A stretch of DNA of 64,000 nucleotides from Limnoperna fortunei (Eukaryota > Mollusca > Bivalvia > Mytilida > Modiolidae), in NCBI GenBank assembly GCA_944474755.1, contig OX104114.1, forward strand, positions 45,015,070 to 45,079,069, in the 5' to 3' direction. Made by a program: the position numbers and the translations under genes. Shown piece by piece: positions 1-12,709 of this stretch. A model generated the notes under the pieces. The model was not told the origin of the DNA, did not search any database, and saw only the letters and a list, made by a program, of their open reading frames with translations. Within the stretch, counting starts at the first letter, position 1; the number at the start of each line of letters is the position of its first letter.

Positions 1-97
1 TGTTCTTGGGTTTCAAATCTAGTTTCCATGTCCGCTATTCTTTTTTAAAGTGAATCGAGTTCGGAATTGTACTAGTTTAACGAACTTGATTGCTTTA

Positions 98-715
98 CTA
101 TCAGAACTCTTTAATCCTACCGTGGTAATACCAATAGGGAAGTACAGGAGCATATACGTAATAAAAACATCAAATTGTGACTTTGTTAACATTTGTTCAT
201 ATTTTAGTTTCCGCGGTGCAAATCCATTGTTCCAATGTTTGTGCAGTTCTTTGTTAGCTATATTTACTGAAATAACAAAATCCTGTAACAAAGGTTGGTA
301 ATACTACCATTGCAGACACACCTACTATAGAGTAAATATTGCTTCCATAACGATTAAATGTAAACGTTTGTAAATTTCTTTCAAAACTCCATAGGTTTCC
401 CGAAAACCATAATGGCAACGCAAATGTAGCGGTAACAACGCATTGCGATATTGTCGCTAAAATTACAGTCTTGACTTAAATAAAATTGAGTTAAATTTTT
501 GTGTGTGACACATTTTTACATACCTAACAGTTGCTATAAATAACTGTATACTACAGCAATACAGGACAGCTGTCATGCCAGCTTGAAATCTACAATGTAA
601 TTGGTCTGGTTCCTTGTTTGAAATTAGTATATGCATACTGAATGGCAATAAAAGTCTACTTATAAATAGTAAAAGAGGAAGTCAAACATCCAACGCGTGT
701 TCCTAAACTTTTAGC
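98..715 (-). pseudogene. Class A GPCR pseudogene (cluster copy 1)
   Basis: A broken relative of the intact receptor at 26145-27137. Reading the minus strand, the TM2-TM3 part (about 648-463) has PFSMHILISNKEP and RYVKMCHTQKFNS, and the ICL3-TM6 part (about 291-100) has ELHKHWNNG, LKYEQMLTKSQ and YFPIGITTVG. Lesions against the intact copy: about 120 bp from TM1 to TM2 is missing near 655-665, where 'acttataa' runs straight into 'atagtaaaagag'; about 8 bp is lost in TM3 near 538; about a dozen bases are lost at the start of ICL3 near 270; and homology stops after the TM6/ECL3 residues KSSDS near 98, so TM7 and the tail are absent. Sequence 5' of the start, to about 800, still resembles the 5' flank of the intact gene, so the duplicated unit was larger than the coding region. 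Confidence 0.85.
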
Positions 716-872
716 TTTTTCTCTCATGTTTTCTTTTGTAGTTTTAATAAGATATTTCTTTAAGCTCGCAAAACAAATCAATGAAATTAGAATAAATAAA
801 CGGATTATGTCTTATGCTCTTATGCCATTGTTTCTCTATAAATCTATACAGACGTCAACAGATATTGTTTCT
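716..872 (-). other. 5' flank shared with the 26145-27137 receptor
   Basis: The 'ttttgtagttttaat..gatatt..gctcgca' stretch near 735-770 matches the sequence 5' of the intact minus-strand receptor near 27255-27300. This is retained flanking sequence from the duplication. No separate gene is seen. Confidence 0.5.
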
Positions 873-1188
873 ACTGGTTGAACTGCGTTCTTAACTAGCG
901 AATTTATTGTTTGAAACATTTGTTATTATATGTTTTAAAAAATAATTCTTTGTATCCTTTAATCTCTTCTTGTATGACAAACTTCATTCAAGATAAAATT
1001 AAACGAAACTAATGTACATATTGTTCTGACACTGGTTGAACTGCGTTCTAAACTAGCGAACTTATTGTTTGAAACATTTGTTAATATATGTTTTAAAAAA
1101 TAATTGTATATATCATTTAATCTCTTCTTGTTTGACAAACTTCATTCAAGATAAAAACAAACGAAACTTATGTACATATTGTTCTGAC
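873..1188. repeat. Two-copy 158-bp tandem duplication
   Basis: Copy 1 (873-1030) and copy 2 (1031-1188) both start with 'actggttgaactgcgttct' and end with 'gtacatattgttctgac'. They abut exactly, with only scattered substitutions. The repeat is non-coding and lies 5' of receptor pseudogene 1. It is absent from the corresponding position of the other receptor copies. Confidence 0.85.
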
Positions 1189-2159
1189 ATGTCTGTCCAA
1201 TGCCCCAAAAATGTTTACCCGTCGTTTACATCCAAAATTTGCTACAATCTGTCAAGATATTATTGAACTTGCACAATGATGACATTTCGTAGACAATTGT
1301 TTACGTCCTGTTTTATATGAATAATAATAAGGAATAAAGATGAGTATGAACTCAGGGATGGGCGAAAAGGTGTTGGCGGAGGCAAAACTAAGTTCAAGCC
1401 TGAATAACTCTCTGACTTTAATTTAAAAAGTAATCATAATTCTTTCCGTCAACAGCAGCTACAACATAACTGAAAACAAGAAGTACTTGAAGTTCTACTT
1501 ATAAAATAAAGACCTTTACAAACTGGGTTTTTCTCTCTTTTGATGTACCCAAAGCTGCAACAAGTGAAGGTTTCGAATACAGAAACTATACTGCACCTTC
1601 CGTTCTAATTTAGGTCAAATTTACTATAGAAAGTCGCCTTAACAAAATAAAAAACGCTGCCTCTAAAAACGCTGAATATTTTGAGGCAAAAGAGCATAAG
1701 CTCGACCATACGCGGTAAGCAGTTTTTATTTGTCAGGCAAAAAATCTACACCAAAACTGGCCAACTTTTACTACAATCATGACTCGTCCATGGCTCTCAA
1801 ACCGCACTATTGGAATGCCTAATAGTTAAGATGTAGAAGAACTATGCTAAAACGTGTCTAAGAGTACCTGAAGTGACTGAACAGTAAAGCATAGCAAATA
1901 CCTCTTTCACAATTGTATAATCGGAACGACGAAAATTCATTTATATTGCAGACATAAGTACGGTTAAAAACGGCAAATATCATGGTTGTATTTCGCTGCA
2001 ATAGATATTCGTTAAAATTGTAAATAAAATATTTTATGTGAAAGATAATTTCACCATATGCGATAAGCCAATATAAAATATTTCATTAAATAAAATGACA
2101 TTGCATCAGATGCAAGGTAAAGTTATCACGATTTACCATTAACGGTGTCAATAAGTAGA
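1189..2159. other. Intergenic, nothing recognised
   Basis: AT-rich sequence with stops in all frames. No repeat family or coding motif was recognised. Confidence 0.5.
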
Positions 2160-2360
2160 TATTTCTCTCTTTTCGTAAAGTTTATATACGTTTTAACTAT
2201 ATATTTTATCTGACAAGGTCGTGTTGGTCGCGGTATTGCGCCAAGATCAGTTCCATCGTTTGGTAGTTTTGCACAAATTTAAAACTCTCAAAACATTTCT
2301 ACTACTTTTAACGCATTGTACAAAATACAATGAAATGCAACGAGCAGGGTAGGAGACCAA
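2160..2360 (+). repeat. Dispersed repeat, copy A (partner at 9905-10100)
   Basis: The 'tctctctttt..tatattttatct..aggtcg..gcggtatt..aagat.agttc' order and the 'acaaaat..aatgaaatg.aac' tail recur in the same orientation at 9905-10100 with moderate divergence. Non-coding and of unknown family. Confidence 0.45.
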
Positions 2361-3379
2361 TAAAATGGCGGAAGAGTGTAATTTCCATGAAAATATCCGT
2401 AACAAATTAGTATTGGACAATGAATATAACAAAAATAACATTTAGTGCCATTTTTTAAATGTATTCATGCCGATGTTTAGTGAAATGGTATAGTTGTAAG
2501 TACCTTTACTAGACATGGTACGACTTGATGATAGCATGAATTTGCATGTAGTATTTTTGAAATAGTATAATTTGATACCGGTACATGTTGGTTTCAAAGA
2601 GAAAAGAAAATAAATCGGCGAGGACGGTGAGAAAATACAGATTGAGACAAAGACACATGACGCAAAGAAGAAACTAAACAATGTCAATGACCTCGTTTCA
2701 ATCTAAGAATTATGATTGTATGTGGAAAAAAAATTAAATTAATGCTACCAACAAACGCGTTTTAATTTTACAGGTTTTATCAAGGTACAAACCGGAAACT
2801 CATCCGAGTACATTGACTGATTGAAACGTTCAGAGAGGAGCAATTGCAGCTATATTCGAGACGAACAAAATTGACAACAACACAACTAAGGGAGAGTTAG
2901 GAATGGGAAGAAATACCACTGCAAAAGTACATTTTTTAGATGAAGAAGGAACACGTTAGCCACTATGGTTCGTGATTAAAACTTAATATTATATTATTCT
3001 AATAAGCTGCCAGTTTACATTGTATAACAAAGGGGCTTCCTTTTTATTTCACCCGGTTACACACCACACAACTCCGTTGGTTAGTCTAACAGTATCCTGA
3101 AGATGCAATAGGAAAATAAACTGACCTATTGTTTACCTTGGAACTAAGTTCCGAAAAGTTACTTTTTATTCATGTAAAACGATACAAATTTAAGATTAGT
3201 GTTGTTGATCAAACTGCCTTGTCATTATAGTGAAAATCAGTTTTAAGCTGTACATGTATATGTGTATTCATTTCTTTTACTCCGTGTCTCTGTTTTGTCG
3301 CTTCCTTATCATTACTTATTAATTTATAAAACTAGGAAGTAACTGTTTATAGCTTATTTTCCACAAACAATCTTAATTC
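2361..3379. other. Intergenic, nothing recognised
   Basis: Short open frames only, with no recognisable domain. No repeat structure was noticed. Confidence 0.45.
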
Positions 3380-3490
3380 TTTCATCCGAGCAATTAGACA
3401 CCTGTCGAGTTACACATTGTCGTGTCTAGGGAACATCAATTCCAGGAATAGGAACCACTACTTATGCCTCAGTCGTGTAAATAATGCCAG
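3380..3490 (-). repeat. Fragment resembling the 3' end of the reverse-transcriptase repeat
   Basis: The order 'aattagacacctgtcgagttac.cattgtc..gt' then 'ggaatagga..c.acttatg' resembles 27755-27870, which adjoins the reverse-transcriptase relic. Short and diverged, so the assignment is tentative. Confidence 0.3.
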
Positions 3491-3583
3491 CACAAGTGTT
3501 TTGGTACATTTTGCCCGTGGTAAAATTAAATACTTAAATTTGTTCAGTTTTAATTTTTGAAACAAGTTTTTGCTATATAAATT

Positions 3584-4551
3584 TCATTGTTCCAAAACTG
3601 AGATCCGTCTTTCGGATTCAACGCTAATATTTCTAGACACGTTATTGGCTTCAGCACCTGATATTTTCCTTTGGCAAATGCAGGGAAGTGATTCAAAGTA
3701 AGCTTTTCTCATATTCGTATTTAAAACTCCATAAAGAACACAATTTATAGAGCTGTTAAAATAACACATGTATATAGACACTGTATGCATAATATCTGGA
3801 AAGTCTGAGCTCTTTCCGCCTACGAGAGTTATACCAATAGGAATGTACAGAAACATATACGTAATAAAAACAACTAAGTGTGACTTTGTTAACATTTGTT
3901 CATTTTTTAGTCTTCGTCGTGCAATACCATTGTTCCAATGTTGATGCAGTTCTTTGATAGCTTTATTTACGTAGCGATATATCTGGAAATAACAAAATCC
4001 TATAACAAAGGTTGGTAATGCTACAATTATATTCGCAATTATTAGGGAGAAAATCTTGTTGCCATAACGATTAAACATGCACGTGTGCAAATTTTTTATC
4101 AAATCTCCTTAGGTCCTCCGAAAGCCAAAATGACAAGGCAAATGTACAGGAAAACGCACATTGCAAGACTGTCATAAAAATTATAGTCTTTACTTTACAA
4201 ATTGAATTATATTTTTGGGTGTGGCGAATTCTCACATACCTAACAGTTGCTATCATCATAATAAACTGAATACTACAGTAATACAAGAAAGCGGTCATGC
4301 TTGCTTGACATTTACAATATAGTCTGTCTGGTTCCTTGTTCGAAATCAGTACAAGCATACTGAAAGGCAATAAGTTTCCACTTATAAGTAAATCCACCGA
4401 AGCCAGTAACGCCATCATTAAATTTTGGACAGTTCTCATATGTTTTACCTTTGCGATTGTCCAAATAATTAAAATATTTCCTCTTGTTCCTATTATTAAT
4501 GGTGAAAGTGAAAATTAAACAGACAACTCGTGTTCCAATTTACAATTTCAT
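3584..4551 (-). pseudogene. Class A GPCR pseudogene (cluster copy 2)
   Basis: A nearly full-length but broken receptor. The start-equivalent ATG at 4551 is followed after three codons by an in-frame TAA (4542-4540). In TM1 a 2-base deletion near 4495-4500 shifts the frame relative to the intact copies (TRVVCLIFTFTI, then out of frame). TM2 to TM4 reads openly from 4439, with MRTVQNLMMALLASVDLLIS and RYVRIRHTQKYNS. An extra A in a run of six near 4098 breaks the frame between DLRRFDKK and NLHTCMFNRYGNK. From there TM5-TM7 and the tail are open to 3584, including ELHQHWNNG, YIPIGITLVG, NCVLYGVLN and NMRKAY. It shares VRY after TM3 and the HTQK loop with copy 1 and the gene at 26145-27137, so it belongs to the minus-strand subgroup. 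Confidence 0.9.
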
Positions 4552-5880
4552 CGTCACAGGTTTTGGTAAATAAGACATTTATTGTATATGAAGAGATATA
4601 TATCTTCCAAGCCCTCTGTGATTAGTATGTGTGGAGACAATTTCAATGTAAAACCTCTTTTATATCTGGTTGATTGAGAAAGGCTTCTTCCATAACAACG
4701 AAACGAGTATTTTTGTAGTTTAAATCTTATATGTGTGTTAGCCTAAAATACCTCAATATAATATAAAATCTATAAACTTAAAATCTAAATTAATATTGGT
4801 AGTTGCTTTGTTTTGTTTCGCAGTGAATCTATGAAGACGTCTATAAATATTATCCAATATACTGGTTTGTAAAAGAATAGCAGTATGTTTACGCACGTCG
4901 AATATAACGTTAAAGTCTGCTTCGTTAACAATCGAATTCAAGCCGGACAAACGTCAGATGTTGATGATCGAATTCATTAAACATATTATATTTTTTATCT
5001 TTCAATCTATTCTTTGCAAGTGTTTGTAACACAATAAATCTGATACTTCACGAGTAACAATATAAATAGACTGATAATGCACATTTACTCAACAAACAAC
5101 TACTAAAGTTACCTCAAATATTAATACACTAGCGGTGACTATTATATGTGCAATTAAAATGAAGGTAAAATGATTTAACGGATCAATGATCAAATCAAAA
5201 AACAAAGAAGAAAGTATTGCTCAATTTGTACTTGACACGGTCAGAGTTATTTATTTCCCAGACGTTTTGTGCAGATTACATGTAACATTTCGGTACTGTA
5301 AACATATACAAAATTTTTTTTTAAAAACGTGCACATATGTCACTATAATACACAACTTTTGATGACGACGAGTTTGACTTATGACGCAAAGGACCTTTCT
5401 TTTAAACGATCAATTAATATTTTGTCAATTTTTATTTAAAAAATATAGATGATAAAGTTAAAATGTTTCTCCCCAATTTAATTGACAGTTCATACTTTCA
5501 CCCCAGGCCGAATTTTACTGCAGTTATAATCGGAAGTTAGTTTTGGGATTTGTCGGATTAACGGCAGAATTCAGTCCTATTGCTTGTAATGTAGCAAATC
5601 AAAAATTCTAACTTCGGTCTACTTATACAAAATTCAAACATATTATTCATCTTCTTTACGTTATTAAAGCTTTAGACATTGCGAAACAAACGGAAACGAT
5701 CTTTATTGAACATGTTGAAGAAATTTCTTTGTCGTCTTTAAAGATGCACGTGGAAAATGCTATGATCATTTTTCCGTATATGGATAATGTGACATAATTT
5801 TCATTATAAACGTGCCAATTTGCATACTGTAACAACCATTCCGTAGTAAGAATCCAGTAATTTACATATGTATGACATAT
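4552..5880. other. Intergenic 5' of receptor pseudogene 2
   Basis: The part at 4820-4870 vaguely resembles the region 5' of pseudogene 1 ('tctat..agacgtc..atatt..actggttg'). The remainder shows no gene or repeat. Confidence 0.35.
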
Positions 5881-6174
5881 GTATACAACACGCCATTCAG
5901 CTTTGGTTTCTCAATGTTTTTCATGTAGTAAACGTAATTAAAAAGAAACGCGAATGTCAATTAATACACAACGCACAACGGGTTATTAAATAACTATCAT
6001 CACGTATCAATAATTATCGATTTTAAACACAAAAACGATAAAAAAATGGTGACACTGTAGAAAGATATCAGGATCGACCACGTCTGATTGTATATGCATC
6101 TTCTTTTGGACATCAAAATGCCGGGAGTGATTCACACCCGTTCTGCTACATTACGAGAAATGGGACTAAATTCG
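5881..6174 (+). repeat. ~290-bp dispersed repeat (inverted partner at 59455-59745)
   Basis: Blocks such as 'cgcgaatgtcaattaa', 'catcacgtatcaataattat' and 'cgttctgctacattacgagaaatg' recur in the same order on the opposite strand at 59455-59745. Non-coding. The two copies lie at opposite ends of the receptor cluster. Confidence 0.7.
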
Positions 6175-6957
6175 TACACTCGCCAACAATAACTTTCATC
6201 TACCGTCTCTTTTTGTTTTTCTCTAATATATGATTGACAGTATATTTTATCAATTGTGAAAATTAAGCTTATTTAGAAAAAAATAAATAAAACCTTCTCA
6301 GCAACCAATCCACAATTCGAACTAAACATGAAATAAAAGTTTCCCACTTTCGCAATAAGGACGGAAACCGGAAATAAATACGAAGTCTTATAAAAAGCCA
6401 TTTACGCTTCATCTGTGAGCAAAACGACTCAAATTAGAACTGGTGTCCTTATACGTGAAACATTTATTAAGAGCTTTTATAAAAAAACTAAATGGGGTTA
6501 TTTTGGCAAATTAATAACAGTTTTCTCCGATAACGGGCCAAATTGATAAATTCGGTATAGATTATCGTCGGAAGGACCGTACCACTTTAAATTGCTGGTA
6601 CGGAAAACCAATGACGCCCATCATTTCACCCAATAAATAAAAGTTGGATGCATAAAAATGATGTCCTGTTGCTTTGCTAACCATCTAAGATGGTACATAC
6701 ATGTAGCTACAATACCAATAAGATAAACTTATATAATTATTTAAACGGCAGATTTTGAATTCGAATGAAAACCAAGTCATTTTTTTCTATCAAACACACT
6801 TACTCTTATATTATGATATTTCTTATCATAGGTTTAACAAACATAAATATAAAGTATAGTTTTGATCCAGTTAGATTGTATATTAAAACAAAAACCACGA
6901 ATGAAAGTCCAAACAAAAGTCGAAAATCTTTACCCAAGGCCTATATATATATATATG
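6175..6957. other. Intergenic, nothing recognised
   Basis: AT-rich, short frames only. A short (TA)n run at 6944-6956 directly precedes the SINE fragment. Confidence 0.4.
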
Positions 6958-7131
6958 TAGACTCCAATCTTAATTGACAAGGATTGCCAGTTTTCCTACC
7001 GCATGTCCGGGGTTCTCTCCGGGTACTCCGGTTTCCTCCCCAAATAAAAACTGGACGCCATGAAATAGCTGGAAAATTTCTGAAAGTGGCGTTAAAACAC
7101 CATTCAAACAAACAAACAAACAAACAAACAT
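6958..7131 (+). mobile_element. 5'-truncated tRNA-derived SINE
   Basis: Body of the SINE family seen complete at 31978-32238: 'actccaatcttaattgacaa', 'ctccgggtactccgg', 'actggacgccatga', 'gaaagtggcgtt', and a (CAAA)n tail. The tRNA-like head is missing. Confidence 0.85.
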
Positions 7132-9070
7132 AAATAAATGTTCTAGAATTCATTAAATCATGGAATTTTGTTGAATTTTGTAACTATCTTGTTCATTCTT
7201 ATTTTGTACTTAACAGTTCTAGAATATTCCTCTTCTGAGTTAACAAACATCATTCAATGCAAAAGTTAAAATGCATTATTGTTAACAATTATTTTATAAG
7301 TTTGGTTGTAAACAAATACAATACACATATAAAGTCAAACAAATATTACATACAAGGCCAAACTAACAAATACCTTATAACACATTATGTTTAATGCAGG
7401 AAAGACAGAAATAAGATTCACAATATTATTTTCTATGTTTGTTTGTACTTTAATTCATAATCCATTACATAACAAGGGTTTTGAGGGGTTAAACAGTTTA
7501 AAAATTTTTAAACTTATTGTGAAATCAAAATTCATTATTTCTAGTAAACTACATGTCAATACATTAAGAAGTATCAATTCTTGTCTACGTTTGAATGTAG
7601 TTTAACTTATTATTTAAGAAATACATCTAAGTCATAATAAATTAGATCACGAGAATCAACAAGTATAAACAAATGCTATGCAATGGATTTTGCAGAAAAC
7701 ACAGTTTTTTTCAGGTTTAATTTCAGTGAAGAAAGTTTTTTTAGTGTTGACCGCAAAAATTTGCGTGTATTTTCATGAACTTTTCTTCCACAATTTAGTA
7801 TAATGTAGACAAAAAGATATATCAAACAGACATGTTCAATTCAAACACATTACACATTGCTTCAAGCAAACAACATATTGATTGCTATATAACAATTATG
7901 TTTGTCAACATTTTTTAAAAAGGAGCAATCATTAAACAAGATGGGGATTTATGTACGATCACAGATTCAGATATTTTTTCAAACATTTCGTTGTACTTTT
8001 TTCTTATGACATGACGCTCACATCTCACATCGGAAGGCAGGAGCCGAAAGTTCAGGGACAATTACAAATCCGGATATAGGCAAACATATGCCACAAAAAA
8101 AACCAAACCAAAATCACAAAAATAGAAATTGAGTAACCTGGACCCAAAAGACTAAAGTTTATAAAAGGTTCACTAGGACTAGATACGCCTAGTGAAATCG
8201 AATATTAAAGGATCAAAATTTACTAACGCACAGGATAATTTATTTTTTAAAACAGTAATTAAAAGAAATTGAGAGTATTGGAGAACGCGCACGAAATCTG
8301 ATGAAAATACATTTTGTAGTTCTGCCGCCTAGGGGTACGACCTATGACGAGGTTTCGGGTAGCTGTTTCTAGTCTTGACACATTGTAAGAATTAATATTC
8401 TGGATACAGATAAAGGTTGGATGTATATACCCATTAAACCGCCTTAAAAATCATTCGTACGTGCAACTGTAAAAACAAATACTGTACGATGTCCGTGTGC
8501 AGTGCTGCACATGCTTACTTGTTGATGTCACGTTTACCAGGCACAGTTTTCATATGTTTTCTGAACATGTTCTTTCATGACATCAATTTTAAATTTAATA
8601 CACCAATGCAGGAGTTTTAGGTTTAGTCGTGATTGCAATATTTAACCAATTATTGTGATGATCTTTACTTTTTTTACTGAAAAATGTATTAAATAAGTAT
8701 CCAAATCTGATTAATATCTAAAAATCCATTGCAAATGATTACCCTGGTAAAATAATTCAGTAAAAAAGTGATTAAATATTTTGTATATTTATTAATAAAG
8801 GAAATAGAAATAACAAGTACTCGTCATTAAGGACACTGTCAAAAGCGACGATACAATAAATGAAATCAAATATACCACAGTTATTAAAATGACTGTGGTC
8901 GTTTTGTCTAATCGTGACCAATGGCGCTTAATGGAATAATATTAGAATGCTGAAAAATTAAAACTGATAAAAAACTTTGTTATAATTTGTTGCAAAAGAT
9001 TTTCTTCGGTATGTGTTACTCTTTAGCATTCATATACTTAATGAAAAGAAGAAAAAGCATCAGCAATAAA
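7132..9070. other. Intergenic, nothing recognised
   Basis: Very AT-rich. No convincing coding region or repeat family. Confidence 0.4.
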
Positions 9071-9074
9071 AGTG

Positions 9075-9165
9075 GTGTGTATTTCTGTAGCTCAGAGTAT
9101 ATAATGCAATTGCAATCAAAACTGAGGTTGCTGGTTTGAGTCTTGCTGCGGCAGAACGCATTCTT
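9075..9165 (+). repeat. Possible degenerate tRNA-like SINE head
   Basis: 'tgtagctcagagtata' resembles an A box and 'ggtttgagtcttgc' a B box, with roughly tRNA-like spacing. No recognisable body or tail follows, so this is weak. Confidence 0.25.
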
Positions 9166-9904
9166 CAATTCGTCCAAGTTTGTAGTTATTTTTGATTGAG
9201 CAAAAGCCCTTAAAGCATTAATTTCCAGATCCGTTCATACTTTCATGAACGACTGTGGGGGAACTACTTTTTTGTTCTGAAACATAAACAAATATGGCGG
9301 CCATGTCTCGTGTACGCTTGACAATAAATTTAGCCAGTACATTCTAATTTTGGCGATACAAATATCGTAAGCGAAGAAGCGGTTAACCGGAAAGTTATTT
9401 GTTGATGAAGCAGCTGTATATTATTATTATGGAATAATTTGTTTAGAGAAATACATAAACGAAAATATTATTACATTACACTTTGCTGTGGATTTATTGT
9501 TGACATCGCGGAATGAATGGAAATATTTTAGTGTGTGGATAATGCGAGTGTTAAGGCATATATAAACATGATATACCATACTAAATTTGCCTTTCTCGTC
9601 TCAATTAAATAAATCATATCAAATACACACAATAACTTTAAAACTGGCGTCTATTATCTCAGTCACCATAAATCAACGAGATGAGCAAGATGCACGATTT
9701 GACACCAACTCCATGTTTCAGCACTGCTTCTTCCATTTTCATTGATAAAACCAAGGAACAATGAAAACTTTTGTTTTTCCCGTTCGTATAAATGAAAGAA
9801 CGTCTCGCTAAGTTTACATTGCGTTTCAAAAGCTATGTCGTCACAAATGACATTACATATAAACCGCGGAACAATGAGGACCATAAGTACTATACAGTTT
9901 CAAT

Positions 9905-10100
9905 AAGTATATATATCTCTCTTTATATTATTTACTCTATGTATTTTATCAGGTCGAGGGCGGTGTACGCGGTATGGTACTAAGATAAGTTCTATAGTCT
10001 AGTATTTCTGATAGAGCTCAAATATATAACTTCCACACAATTTCCATTACTGTTTACAACATTTGCAAAATAAAATGAAATGTAACCGAAATGATGTATG
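9905..10100 (+). repeat. Dispersed repeat, copy B (partner at 2160-2360)
   Basis: Diverged same-strand match to 2160-2360: 'ctctcttta..gtattttatcaggtcg..gcggtat..ctaagat.agttc' and 'caaaataaaatgaaatgtaac'. Confidence 0.45.
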
Positions 10101-10869
10101 AGAAAAAAAAACCAGGAGTGATAACAAAACAATGTCAAGGACAGTTACTTTTGCATTTTCTATTTACTATCAAGTTTTGTTTATATTTACCTATCAATGC
10201 CACCTAATAAATAGATAAAACAAAATAGAAATATTGTATTGCATTTGTATAGACTGACTATTACTGGAAAATCCAAGATATTTTTATCATCGTCAAGGAT
10301 AGTAAAAATAAATGTAGCTTCTTTGGCGATTTTTTGTTCCCGGCGTAGTTACGCTTGAGTTTAATACGCTTTTAATTTCTCCTTTCTTTATTACTACAAT
10401 GCTAAAATAATTAATTTCAACATTTCAACTCTTTTAACGCTGTATTCATAATCACAATTAGATATCAAAATTGTAAAATTTTGTATTACGTATAGTGCAG
10501 AATCAATACAGATTTTCGAAAATGGTTTAATTGTGAAAAGCTTGATCAAACATTGCACGAGATGATGAGATTACGACATACATGTTGGTCTGAAAAAGGT
10601 AATAAAAATCATAGCACACTGAGAAATTTGCAGAAAAAGAAACATAATGTATGTATTAATGAAAACTAAAAGTTACCGTGTCTGTGCAGCGTTCTTGCAT
10701 GACAAACGAAAACTGCTCACTGCGTTTGATTAAGTTTATGGTTGTTTTGTAGATCCAAACAAACATATTTTGAAATTCAACAATTATTTTCCACACTAAA
10801 TCGCCGATAAGGTGATTTTCTATTTGACCTAAATAAGAACGGAAGAAACAACGTAAGGTCCTTTGGAAA
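10101..10869. other. Intergenic, nothing recognised
   Basis: No supported feature. Confidence 0.4.
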
Positions 10870-11062
10870 CAAACTTACAATGCAATATTCCTCTATCAAA
10901 AGTCAAGGCAGGCATCGCGGATACGCTCATTTTTATCAAATAACCATATTGAAGCGAAGGTCTGTGACAAATACTCATAATTTGGCTAAAATCGCTCGTT
11001 GTTTTCCACGCTATGATGTCGGTAACTGGATTTTGTTAAAAAATTATGATGTCGGTAACTGA
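10870..11062 (+). mobile_element. Partial copy of a GATGTCGGTAACTG-ended small element
   Basis: The block 'caggcatcgcggatacgc' to 'ttccacgctatgatgtcgg' matches, inverted, the element at 16731-16995. Two copies of 'gatgtcggtaactg' lie near 11017 and 11049, the second closing the element. No opposite terminal repeat is visible at the left, so it looks truncated. Confidence 0.6.
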
Positions 11063-12221
11063 TATTTATAATGTAATAGGGACCATGTTTTATTTGTGGT
11101 GTGAGAGCTTATGTGTTGCTTTAAAACTGCTACGTATGCATGCAAGTAATTGACAAACTTCACTGTTCAAGTCGCAAATTGTTTTTTTTTTAATTTTCTT
11201 GTTAGCTTCGTTTGTGTCGACTGGCTTTGTCTTTGTCATTTAGGTTCTGGTTGGAACTTCTTTAAAACATAATAATACCGATATTAGTGAAGGTCAATTT
11301 TATTATTTTTTCCCTAACAAATTGAGTGCCTATCAAAAACTAATAATCTCAATACAGTTTTCATGCATATCCTTAGACATGTAAATTGATAATTTTATTT
11401 TAATTTTATTTTTTATTTAAAATTAACATAATATCAAACATAAGATCGATTTATGTTGTGTAAATATATATGGACCTATTTTTAATGCGTCTAAAATAAA
11501 GGTATTTTTTATATTTTTATTATTATTATTATAGAATAGACAATTGGTATTTTTCTTTCAGATACCGGCGCCTTTCGATGTCATGTGTGTTACTTTGTCT
11601 CGGCAACAGGAGAGGAAGTTTTTCTTTGATAACATGCATAAAACGAAACAAACAAACAGAAAAAACAAACAAAAATAAACAATGTAACACAAACCAATAT
11701 GACTATGAACGCCTGTAAAAATTAAAATTTAAATCTTAGTACCAAGGAAGATGGTATGATATACAAACGCATTGGTGGATCCAGAAAGGGGGGGGGGTCA
11801 GGCGGCTTTCGAAAAATTGTAATTTTGTTGTTGTTGTTGAAAAATTGGTTTAGGCATCATTTCCGCTCTCAGTGGACTGTTATACTTGGGCCTTTAAAAA
11901 ATCTGAATCCCCTCTGATGCGTATTTAGTATACAAATATTTATATGTCTGTCACGTCTGTATTGAGATGAAATTTACGAGAAATAAAGGTCTTATAAGTT
12001 AGAAGAAATGTATTTACAAAACCGAAAGTGTTGTCTTCTTAAATTACTAGATCATTAATGAACTTGAACTTGATAATTTTTCTTCTATCTAACCTCCGAT
12101 CACACTACACGATTGCTGAAAAAAAATAATTATGCAAATAACCTTAATCGATGCAATCTACTTTAAACTTTTTTAATAGTAAGGTTGTGCAATTTAAAAA
12201 ACCAACGGTGCTGGGTAGTGT
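11063..12221. other. Intergenic with simple repeats
   Basis: An (ATT)n run lies near 11516-11532 and a G run near 11788-11797. The stretch ends in a (TA)n run at 12222-12230 that borders the hammerhead array. No gene seen. Confidence 0.45.
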
Positions 12222-12709
12222 ATATATATACGCGCGTCTGGCGTAATGATTTGTCACCTTGGTTATTTTGATTACATCTTGTTGGAATATTTTAGCAAAG
12301 CCAAGTAACAGCACGGCACGTCCGCAGCTGGCGGACTAGGAAGCAACTATTTTGGGTTAAGTTAGAATGAGAAAGTTTAAGATCAATATGTTATGACTTG
12401 TTTACGCCATTTATTTTTATTGACATTCAATGACTAAGGCCATTCGTTGGTCAGTCTTTGTCTAAATTTTTGACAAAAAAAACCCGTCATTTGTATCGTT
12501 GCATAATCTTCTAGACTTGTATATTATTTTTTGTTTATGCTGTATCGTCATGTTTGTCGATCCGATACTTAATTAGCTTACTGGTTGGTAAATTCTTTAG
12601 ACTTTTATATAATATTTTCAACTACCTGTGTTGTGTATTACACGATCCCAGTGGACTTATATTATTCCATCGCCAAATGAAAAAAAATACTTTTAGCATT
12701 TAGAGTTAA

